Shown here in pieces: positions 1 to 5,289 of a stretch of 5,502 nucleotides of DNA (positions are counted from its first letter, which is position 1; every line of letters begins with the position of its first letter). Source of the stretch: Actinomycetota bacterium (GTDB taxonomy: Bacteria; Actinomycetota; Humimicrobiia; Humimicrobiales; Humimicrobiaceae). Made by a program: the position numbers and the translations under genes. Location of the stretch: positions 1 to 5,502 of the forward strand of contig DNFX01000107.1 of the NCBI GenBank assembly GCA_003486795.1. The letters are read 5' to 3'. Below the pieces are notes generated by a model, which saw only the letters and a program-made list of their open reading frames with translations, was not told the origin of the DNA and did not search any database.

Positions 1-506
1 TTGTCATCTTCAAATATTTTTGAGATATTTAATGAAATATTTTCAACCTTTACCAACCTGGGCATAATTTCTATTGTATTTAAAAAAGTCAGAACCTGGT
101 AATAGGAACCGCTTACCAAAACACTCACATTTATGATGCCGACTGGGTTTTTCTCATTTTTCTTATCTGAAGTTTCATTTATCTCTTTAAAATCAACTGA
201 CTGAATTTTGATTCCTGCATATTTTCCTATTTCATATAACTGGTCAGTTAAAACAGTAATACTGTCATTTAAAGGAATTTCTGTATTATATTTTTCAAAC
301 AATGCATTCAGTAAAAAAAATTTCGATCTTGAATCAAGCAGGTTGTTTATTTCTTTTTCAAGCGCCTCTTTCTCTTTTATCTTATTATCAATTTCTCTTG
401 AAATCCTCTGGCTTTCTTTATAAGACGGCAAAAACCATAGAAGCAGAACTGCTGCTATAGCTATTACTATAATTATTATTGCGGCTACTTTATAAATTAT
501 TTTCAT
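1..506 (-). CDS. pilO: Type IV pilus alignment protein PilO (3' end outside window)
   Basis: Inner-membrane protein of the PilM-PilN-PilO alignment complex, which couples the cytoplasmic motor side of the pilus machine to its periplasmic or cell-surface side. The reading frame is open from an ATG at 506-504 to the left edge, giving 168 residues without a stop. It shows a short cytoplasmic start, one membrane helix (about residues 7-26, rich in Ile/Val/Ala, ending LLLWFLP), a charged, probably coiled-coil stretch (about 30-60), then the PilO-type fold: ITVLTDQLYEIGKYAGIKI (83-101), GSYYQVLTFLNTIE (133-146) and PRLVKVENISL (149-159). The G-x-Y-x-x-x-x-x-F-L and PRLV-type motifs are the usual PilO signature. 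It follows pilN by 15 bp. No convincing Shine-Dalgarno site precedes the ATG, so translational coupling to pilN is likely. A run of eight T (coding sense, residues 61-65) is a homopolymer but the frame is intact. The family is usually about 180-220 residues, so little is missing. Confidence 0.9.
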   Translation of the reverse strand, partial: MKIIYKVAAIIIIVIAIAAVLLLWFLPSYKESQRISREIDNKIKEKEALEKEINNLLDSRSKFFLLNALFEKYNTEIPLNDSITVLTDQLYEIGKYAGIKIQSVDFKEINETSDKKNEKNPVGIINVSVLVSGSYYQVLTFLNTIEIMPRLVKVENISLNISKIFEDD

Positions 507-521
507 TCTTTAAATTTTATT

Positions 522-1199
522 CTACATTTCTTCAATATCAAGCTCATCCGTGTTTTCTAAGGCAGGCTCTTTATTAATTTCAATATCTTTAATAAACTCA
601 TCCAGATCCCAATAAACCTCAACTTTGAAATATAGTAGTTTCAGATTTTCAACCTCTGTTTCTTTAATGGATGCTATCCAGGGATCTGTAATCTCGGAAA
701 TCTCTTTTAACCCCAGAATAAGCCTGGAAATCTCAACATAATCGTTTGAATATCCTTCTATATTAAATGCAAGTAATTTTCCTTTTGGAATATCACCGCC
801 ATTTTTAACAGATTCAATTGATGTATAAAGATTATCGCATCTGCCATTAAAACTCAGTATATAAGCTTTTTCAGGAAGTATTCTGGACAAATCATAAAAC
901 TTTTGTGACCATTTTATTGTTTCAGAATTTAAAGATTTGTTTAAAGCTGCTTTATAATTAACATTTTCTTCAAAATTTTTATAAAAAAGCAGTTTATCTT
1001 TATACAAATTAAGATCAAAATTTGTTTTTTCGATTATATCAAATTTTCCAGAAAGCTCTTTTCTGATATTTCCAAAATAATAAGAAAGACCTGAACTTAT
1101 GACTAATAATACTAATAATATTATTAAAAATAAGTTAAAAAGAAATGAGCCTTTCTTTTTTTGTTTTTCTATTTTTGGAAGCAGATTAATATCTTTCAA
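522..1199 (-). CDS. pilN: Type IV pilus alignment protein PilN, TTG start
   Basis: Bitopic inner-membrane partner of PilO; its short cytoplasmic N-terminus is the docking peptide for PilM. The protein is 225 residues. It opens with MKDINLLPKIEKQKKK, the hallmark PilN tail with the INLLP motif at 4-8, followed by one membrane helix at about 19-42, a probable coiled coil (about 44-80) and an extracytoplasmic ferredoxin-like region containing ILPEKAYILS (107-116) and FNIEGYSNDYVEISRLI (145-161), which match the usual 'P-x-x-v-x-l' and 'G-x-a-x-x-x-x-x-i-x-x-f-i' blocks of the family. The start codon is TTG (1199-1197), chosen because it puts the conserved INLLP motif at the N-terminus and because AAGAGG lies 9 bases upstream. 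TTG overlaps the TGA stop of pilM by 4 bp, a sign of translational coupling. The C-terminus ends in an acidic tail (about 198-225, many Asp/Glu) that looks longer than the conserved domain needs. The gene is among the most AT-rich here. Confidence 0.93.
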   Translation of the reverse strand: MKDINLLPKIEKQKKKGSFLFNLFLIILLVLLVISSGLSYYFGNIRKELSGKFDIIEKTNFDLNLYKDKLLFYKNFEENVNYKAALNKSLNSETIKWSQKFYDLSRILPEKAYILSFNGRCDNLYTSIESVKNGGDIPKGKLLAFNIEGYSNDYVEISRLILGLKEISEITDPWIASIKETEVENLKLLYFKVEVYWDLDEFIKDIEINKEPALENTDELDIEEM

Positions 1200-2356
1200 T
1201 TTTTTATACCTCTTAGTGCAAGGCCGCAGCTAAGTATTATTGAATCCTGTATTTTAGCATTATCAATATCTTTGAAAAGAAAGCTTCTTTTTAAAATATC
1301 CGGCAGGAACTTACTGGCGAGATCAATTCTTTTAAGATTAAACTTTAAATTTTTTGCCATATATTTTTCAAGATTATTCAGATTTTCGCCGCATAATATT
1401 ATCTCATTAATATTAAAACTTCTGTTTTCCTGTAAAAAATGTTCAATTGAACGTGTAATCTCATTTATAAGCTGGTTGGCAGAAATTTTAATGCTATCTC
1501 TGATAAGTGTATCTTTGTCCCCTTTGAGAGTCTCTTCTTTGGCATTTACGTTATTACCCGTATTTTCATTATTTTCAGCAATTTCAGGAACAATTTTTAT
1601 TTTTTTTGACGTATCCTTTAACAGCAGGGTTTCCATATCAAAATCATTTAGTATCTGAGCTGCTTCCTCAGATGCAACAGATAATTTCTTTACTAAATTT
1701 TCTTTAAATGTGAAAACAGATGCATTAATAAATCTTGGATATCTCAGCTCTGCTTTATTTACAAATTCAATTATTGAAATATCATTTCCGAAATAAACTA
1801 TACAGTCTGCATTATTCTCTGATTCCCTGTATCTGTTTTTAAAATCAAAATAACGATCTGATAACCTGAAAAGAGAAAAACAATTTGCTTCTATTGAATT
1901 TATTTTAAGGCCGGCCGTTATCAAGACAGACAATATATTTTCTATAATACTTTTCATTACTCCGACTATCATTACTGTTGAAGAGTTTTCTCTTTTTTCA
2001 ATTATATAATAATCATAAATAAGATTTTCTTTGGGAATGGGTACATATTCCCCAATCTGATATTTTATTGCATTATCTATTTCTTTCTCATTAGTCAGAG
2101 GTATCTCAATTTCTTTCATTACTATTTTTGTATCAGAAATACCGACATTTACTGTTTTGTTTTTTATCTTATAGTTTTTCCACAATTCTTTTATGCTATT
2201 AACAAGAACAACAGAATCAATTATTTCACTAGCTTCAATTGCGTGTCTTTCAACTTCGACATAGCCACAGTTTTTCAGAAAAAGATTATTCCCTTTTTTT
2301 ACAAAAACTGAAGCAGTTATTTTATTTGAACTCAGATCAAGGCCAACTTCATACAT
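1196..2356 (-). CDS. pilM: Type IV pilus assembly protein PilM (actin-like), degenerate nucleotide motifs
   Basis: Cytoplasmic actin/FtsA-like protein that binds the PilN N-terminal peptide and links the pilus motor to the alignment complex. The protein is 386 residues. Family features by position: GLDLSSNKITA (5-15, the phosphate-1 loop region), MKEIEIPL (80-87), AIKYQIGEYVPIPKENL (96-112, the conserved 'E-x-Y-I/V-P' block), VMIVGVMKSIIENIL (128-142), IRDSIKISANQLINEITRSI (285-304), IILCGENLNNLEKYM (319-333, adenosine loop region) and CGLALRG (377-383, the usual C-terminal block). The phosphate-2 region reads DCIVYFGNDISI (184-195), with Tyr where the family normally has Asp, and the adenosine loop reads CGEN where a Gly-rich GGG-type turn is expected, so nucleotide binding may be weak or lost. 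A low-complexity Asn/Glu/Lys stretch at about 258-282 accounts for some extra length over the usual ~350 residues. The ATG has AAAGAG 5 bases upstream; pilD ends 9 bp before it, and its end overlaps pilN by 4 bp. Confidence 0.92.
   Translation of the reverse strand: MYEVGLDLSSNKITASVFVKKGNNLFLKNCGYVEVERHAIEASEIIDSVVLVNSIKELWKNYKIKNKTVNVGISDTKIVMKEIEIPLTNEKEIDNAIKYQIGEYVPIPKENLIYDYYIIEKRENSSTVMIVGVMKSIIENILSVLITAGLKINSIEANCFSLFRLSDRYFDFKNRYRESENNADCIVYFGNDISIIEFVNKAELRYPRFINASVFTFKENLVKKLSVASEEAAQILNDFDMETLLLKDTSKKIKIVPEIAENNENTGNNVNAKEETLKGDKDTLIRDSIKISANQLINEITRSIEHFLQENRSFNINEIILCGENLNNLEKYMAKNLKFNLKRIDLASKFLPDILKRSFLFKDIDNAKIQDSIILSCGLALRGIKN
1209..1214 (-). promoter_or_regulatory. Ribosome binding site of pilN
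   Basis: AAGAGG on the minus strand, 9 bases before the TTG at 1199-1197 and inside the last codons of pilM. It supports the non-ATG start of pilN; no ATG in the same frame would retain the conserved N-terminal INLLP motif. Confidence 0.65.
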
Positions 2357-2365
2357 ATTTTCTCT

Positions 2366-3115
2366 TTAAATAAATGACAAATACCAATTAATAATTTTAT
2401 CACCATAAAAAAGTGCTGCAATACAGCCAAAAGAAATAAAAGGACCAAAAGCAATACTTTGTCTGAATTTTTTCTTTTTTAATATTATCAGCAATAAACC
2501 GATTAAAGAACCGGCAAGAAATCCTATAAAAAGCGCAGGAATTATTTTTTCAGATAAAAATGCTCCTGCCATCATACTCAGTTTGACATCACCCATTCCC
2601 ATGCCTTTTGGATAGATAAGATTGATCAAAAACATAAAAAGAAAAGCTCCGGCGCAATAAACAACAGGTATCCACCACTTCTGTAAATCAAGAGGAATGT
2701 TGATTAAAAGACCAATCAGTGTAAAAGGAAGTACTATTATATTCGGAATAAGGTGTTTATCAATATCTATAAAAGATATTATTATCAAAGCCAGGCTTAA
2801 TAAAATACCTGAAAGGCACATCAGGCTTATTCCGAAATAATGGAAATTTAATACAAAAAGAATTGCTGTAAGAGCTTCAACAATCGGGTATCTTAAAGAT
2901 ATTTTCGTTCCGCAGTTTCTGCATCTTCCTTTTAAAATTATAAATGAAAGTAAAGGTAAATTATCATAGAACTTAATACTTGATTTACATCCAGGGCAAA
3001 ATGAAGAAGGCTTGATTATTGATATTTTTCTTGGCAGTCTGTATATAACTACGTTTAAAAAACTGCCGATAATCAAACCCGATATTATAAAAATAAGATA
3101 TAATAATGCTCTCAT
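2366..3115 (-). CDS. pilD: Prepilin peptidase / N-methyltransferase PilD
   Basis: Polytopic inner-membrane aspartyl protease that cuts the leader of type IV prepilins after the conserved Gly and, in bifunctional family members, methylates the new N-terminal residue. The protein is 249 residues, a normal length. The N-terminal domain carries GSFLNVVIYRLP (17-28), two CxxC pairs (C40/C43 and C65/C68, the zinc-binding pattern of bifunctional enzymes), DNLPLLSFIILKGRCRNCG (51-69) and the RYPIVE block (75-80). The peptidase domain has the first catalytic Asp in FIDIDKHLIPN (D117) and the second in the GxGD motif GMGDVKL (D176). About seven or eight hydrophobic helices fill the rest. The ATG at 3115-3113 is preceded by AAAGGG at 3 bases' distance. 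It is the first gene of the D-M-N-O unit, behind its own predicted promoter and just after the pilin terminator. Its natural substrate is very likely the adjacent pilin. Confidence 0.96.
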   Translation of the reverse strand: MRALLYLIFIISGLIIGSFLNVVIYRLPRKISIIKPSSFCPGCKSSIKFYDNLPLLSFIILKGRCRNCGTKISLRYPIVEALTAILFVLNFHYFGISLMCLSGILLSLALIIISFIDIDKHLIPNIIVLPFTLIGLLINIPLDLQKWWIPVVYCAGAFLFMFLINLIYPKGMGMGDVKLSMMAGAFLSEKIIPALFIGFLAGSLIGLLLIILKKKKFRQSIAFGPFISFGCIAALFYGDKIINWYLSFI

Positions 3116-3211
3116 ATTCCCTTTGGCTACATTATTGCAATGACTTTTATCATAAAAAAACTAATATTATATCTATGCTTCATATAGGGAAATAGATATT
3201 TGCATTTTTGT

Positions 3212-3240
3212 ATAATAACACACATGTTTTTACTAGTCAA
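3212..3240 (-). promoter_or_regulatory. Predicted sigma-70-type promoter for pilD-pilM-pilN-pilO
   Basis: On the minus strand a -35 box TTGACT (3240-3235) and a -10 box TATTAT (3217-3212) are separated by exactly 17 bases, each matching 5 of 6 consensus positions. A TG one base before the -10 box makes it an extended -10, and AT-rich sequence lies upstream of the -35. It lies between the pilin terminator and pilD, so transcription would start near 3205 with a leader of about 90 bases. The rest of the 204-bp pilin-pilD spacer shows the terminator and AT-rich sequence, with a weaker TATAAT around 3163-3173 that lacks a good -35. Confidence 0.68.
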
Positions 3241-3266
3241 AAAATATTATACATTAGTGGTATATT

Positions 3267-3298
3267 AAAAAAACAGGGGTAATTACCCCTGTTTTTTT
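3267..3298 (-). terminator. Rho-independent terminator after the pilin gene (perfect palindrome)
   Basis: A perfect 32-bp inverted repeat: seven A, then CAGGGGT, a 4-base AATT loop, ACCCCTG, and seven T. The GC-rich 7-bp stem followed by a T run is a classic intrinsic terminator. It lies 21 bases past the pilin stop. Because the A and T tracts are symmetrical it would work in both directions, but only minus-strand genes are present here. It should largely separate pilin transcription from pilD. Confidence 0.92.
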
Positions 3299-3319
3299 AA
3301 TTATCAATTTATATACTTA

Positions 3320-3775
3320 TTAACTTCCTGTAGTAGTTGTTGTTTCTCCTCTGGTATCAGTGTTATATTTTCCAAAACCTGTCTGCTGTCCATCAGAGAA
3401 AACTATATCAAATGTGGTTTCTCCTTCATCTACTCCGTCACTTGTAAGAGTATATCCATTAGCAGTCAGAGCATAAGTATAACTTCTTCCCCACATATCA
3501 GTAGTAGGAACATTATTCATATAACCACCATTCTCCAAAGACGCTGACCAGCCATCTGCAGCCGGATAAGCTTCTGTATCAGCATGATAGAGTTCCAGCG
3601 CAGTAGCAATATTTGCCATTTCTGCTTCAGTACCTGCTTCCCTTGCCCTGTCCCTCATTGTCAGATATGTAGGAACAGCAATTGCTGCAAGAACTGCCAG
3701 TATGATTATTACTATAAGCAGTTCAATAAGCGTAAATCCTTTTTTCTGTCTAATCCTCTTAAACAATTTTTTCAT
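3320..3775 (-). CDS. pilA: Type IV pilin, GspG-like major pilin
   Basis: Structural subunit of the pilus fibre or pseudopilus. The protein is 151 residues as a prepilin and 138 after cleavage. It has a short basic leader (seven Lys/Arg in 13 residues), the class III signal KKG|FTLIELLIVIIILAVLA with cleavage after G13, Phe1 and Glu5 of the mature protein (F14, E18), and Pro22 of the mature helix (P35). The globular part follows the GspG pseudopilin plan: ALELYHADTEAYP (59-71), the W-x-x-x-L region (76-80), NNVPTTDMWGRSYTYAL (87-103, like the 'P-x-DPWG-x-x-Y-x-Y' block) and YTLTSDGVDEGETTFDI (108-124), resembling the calcium-binding loop of GspG. There is no Cys, so no disulfide-bonded D-region. 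The tail is rich in Thr (ETTTTTGS). The gene is visibly less AT-rich than its neighbours, for example 29 of 60 bases G or C at 3601-3660, consistent with high expression. It has its own strong ribosome site, promoter and terminator. The symbol pilA is by position and role; a type II-like pseudopilin name is possible. Confidence 0.93.
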   Translation of the reverse strand: MKKLFKRIRQKKGFTLIELLIVIIILAVLAAIAVPTYLTMRDRAREAGTEAEMANIATALELYHADTEAYPAADGWSASLENGGYMNNVPTTDMWGRSYTYALTANGYTLTSDGVDEGETTFDIVFSDGQQTGFGKYNTDTRGETTTTTGS

Positions 3776-3781
3776 GACATG

Positions 3782-3788
3782 CCTCCTT
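3782..3788 (-). promoter_or_regulatory. Strong ribosome binding site of the pilin gene
   Basis: AAGGAGG on the minus strand, 6 bases before the ATG at 3775-3773; it is the best Shine-Dalgarno match in the window. Another ATG (3780-3778) lies one base after it, but that frame ends after two codons (ATG TCA TGA), so the downstream ATG that gives the basic leader and KKG|FTLIE signal is the true start. Confidence 0.88.
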
Positions 3789-3834
3789 ACTTAATAAAAT
3801 GTCTATTTAAATATAGTCTTACTTATTAATTATT

Positions 3835-3864
3835 ATTTTACAACAATTTTTATATAAATATCAA
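3835..3864 (-). promoter_or_regulatory. Possible promoter for the pilin gene
   Basis: On the minus strand TTGATA (3864-3859) and TAAAAT (3840-3835) each match 5 of 6 consensus positions, with an 18-base spacer. This would start transcription near 3828 and give a leader of about 50 bases before the pilin. The surrounding 272-bp spacer is so AT-rich that chance matches are expected, so this is a candidate only. No sigma-54 -24/-12 pattern was seen. Confidence 0.4.
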
Positions 3865-3890
3865 TAACTTTTTTAATTATTTATTAATTT

Positions 3891-3918
3891 TATTTATATA
3901 TTAATGTATATATAAATA
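3891..3918 (-). repeat. AT-only inverted repeat upstream of the pilin promoter
   Basis: Two perfect 11-bp arms, TATTTATATAT and ATATATAAATA, flank a 6-base centre (TAATGT). The repeat lies in the 272-bp pilC-pilin spacer, about 27 bp upstream of the candidate -35 box. It could be an operator or a cruciform/curved-DNA element, but arms made only of A and T arise easily in such sequence. Apart from this, the candidate promoter and the ribosome site, I see nothing recognisable in the spacer, and no clear terminator for pilC. Confidence 0.35.
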
Positions 3919-4047
3919 TTTATATCTTTTTGATACACATTTTAATATATTTATGAATAAACAATAGTATAAATTTTAATTTTCTACTATCAAAAGGAAT
4001 TAATGGAGTCGTTATTTTTTTAAGAATCTTTTTAAAGAGCGGGAAAT

Positions 4048-5274
4048 TTAAGTAATGTACTGGTAAATTTTGAACATAGGAAGATACATTGCTATTACTA
4101 CAAATGCAACCAGTCCTGCGACAACAAGCAGCATAATAGGTTCCAGGATTGTCATAAGTATTTCAATGGAATGAGATATTTCACTATCATAAAAATCAGC
4201 TACTTTTGCAAGAATCACATCAAGAGTTCCTGATTTTTCACCGACGTTTACCATCTGAATAAACATCGGTGGAAATATTGCATATCTGCTTAAAGGTATT
4301 GCTATATTTTCACCCTGTCTTATGCTTTCCTTGATTTCACTTATAGCATTATCGATGATCATATTGTTAGGAACACCTTTGACTATGTCCAGACTTTTTA
4401 AAATCGGAACCCCGGCTGAAATAAGTATTCCCAAAGTCCGGGCAAATCTTGAAAGTGCTATTTTTTTGACAACATCTCCAAATTTTGGAATTTTTATTCT
4501 TATTTTATCAAATTGCAGCTTCCCTCTGGGGCTCCCCATATACCTGCCCAGAAGAAATTTCCCGCCAAGGATGACCACTGCTGCAGCGAGATAAAACCAT
4601 ATTGATTTGAATAAATCACTTATTCTCAGCACAATTCTGGTAAGAAGAGGGAGTTCCGCACCCAATCCTTCATAAGCATCCTGAAATGCAGGAACTATAA
4701 AAATTACAAGTGCTGCAACAACTACTAATGCAAAACCCATTACAAATTTTGGGTAAGCTGTTTTGTTTTTTATTTTAAGCTGGATATCATTTTCTTTTTC
4801 AAGAAAAATAGAAAGATCATTTAATGTTTTATCGAGAACACCACCCATTTCTCCGGCATTTACCATACTGACATACAATTTCGAAAAAACATCTTTATGC
4901 TTTGTCAGTGCTTCTGACAAAGAAAGGCCGCCTTCAATATTATGCATTACATCAGTGAGGACTGTTTTTAGTCTTTTATTTGAAGTCTGCTCTATTAATA
5001 TTGCCAGTGATTCCATAAGACTCATACCTGAATTTATCAGTATGGAAAACTGCCTGGTAAGAATAGCAAGATCTCTTGGTTTAACCTTATTTAAAAAACC
5101 AATTCCTGATTTCAGAGCAATTTCCTTTGAGAATGCTGACGGAGAGGATAATTCCACAATGAAAAAATTTTTAAGTCTTAATTCGTTTATTACCTCATCT
5201 TCACCGGCAGCATCAATTGTACCGGTTACAACTTCTCCGGTGGTATTTTTAGCTTTGTAATTATATAAAGTCAT
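4048..5274 (-). CDS. pilC: Type IV pilus inner-membrane platform protein PilC (GspF family)
   Basis: Polytopic platform protein at the base of the pilus; the assembly ATPases act on its cytoplasmic domains to add or remove pilins. The protein is 408 residues, the normal length for the family. It starts MTLYNYKAKNTTGEVVTGTI, the usual 'F/Y-x-Y-x-A-x-x-x-x-G' opening, followed by two GspF-type cytoplasmic domains: the first around 66-190 with LTRQFSILINSGMSL (72-86) and NAGEMGG (139-145), the second around 272-398 with LSRFARTLGILISAGVPIL (274-292) and NVGEKSGTLD (343-352). The repeated GE-x-x-G motif is the family's duplicated mark. Membrane helices are seen at about 177-197, 224-242 and 375-400, ending YLPMFKIYQYIT. 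It lies 15 bp after pilT, in the same transcription unit. No Shine-Dalgarno site precedes its ATG (the leader is only A and T before AGT), so coupling to pilT translation is likely. Confidence 0.96.
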   Translation of the reverse strand: MTLYNYKAKNTTGEVVTGTIDAAGEDEVINELRLKNFFIVELSSPSAFSKEIALKSGIGFLNKVKPRDLAILTRQFSILINSGMSLMESLAILIEQTSNKRLKTVLTDVMHNIEGGLSLSEALTKHKDVFSKLYVSMVNAGEMGGVLDKTLNDLSIFLEKENDIQLKIKNKTAYPKFVMGFALVVVAALVIFIVPAFQDAYEGLGAELPLLTRIVLRISDLFKSIWFYLAAAVVILGGKFLLGRYMGSPRGKLQFDKIRIKIPKFGDVVKKIALSRFARTLGILISAGVPILKSLDIVKGVPNNMIIDNAISEIKESIRQGENIAIPLSRYAIFPPMFIQMVNVGEKSGTLDVILAKVADFYDSEISHSIEILMTILEPIMLLVVAGLVAFVVIAMYLPMFKIYQYIT

Positions 5275-5289
5275 ACTAAAAAATATTAA

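Noticed and set aside
313..320. Eight-base homopolymer in pilO as a phase-variation switch
   Set aside because: The frame is intact, similar runs occur all over this AT-rich window, and nothing points to switching.
208..423. 71-codon open frame on the plus strand
   Set aside because: It is antisense to pilO, which has clear family motifs and runs off the left edge.
1161..1658. 165-codon open frame on the plus strand
   Set aside because: It lies antisense across the pilM-pilN junction, has no ribosome site or recognisable domain, and arises from AT-rich sequence opposite real genes.
3778..3780. Alternative pilin start ATG one base after the ribosome site
   Set aside because: It is too close to the Shine-Dalgarno and its frame ends after two codons.
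3584..3829. Cys-rich 81-codon open frame on the plus strand over the pilin start
   Set aside because: It is antisense to the pilin signal and its ribosome site; the Cys codons are the complement of pilin Ala and Thr codons.
4010..4047. Possible terminator after pilC
   Set aside because: The only hairpin (around TTTAAAAAGATTCTTAAA in coding sense) has no G-C pairs in its stem and is not followed by a T run.
3776..4047. Riboswitch (c-di-GMP type) upstream of the pilin
   Set aside because: The spacer is almost entirely A and T and lacks the GC-rich paired and GNRA-type elements needed; no known motif was recognised.
4322..4594. 90-codon open frame on the plus strand
   Set aside because: It is antisense to the second PilC domain, with no support of its own.
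4763..5260. 165-codon open frame on the plus strand
   Set aside because: It is antisense to pilC, whose family motifs are clear; the composition is a low-complexity shadow.
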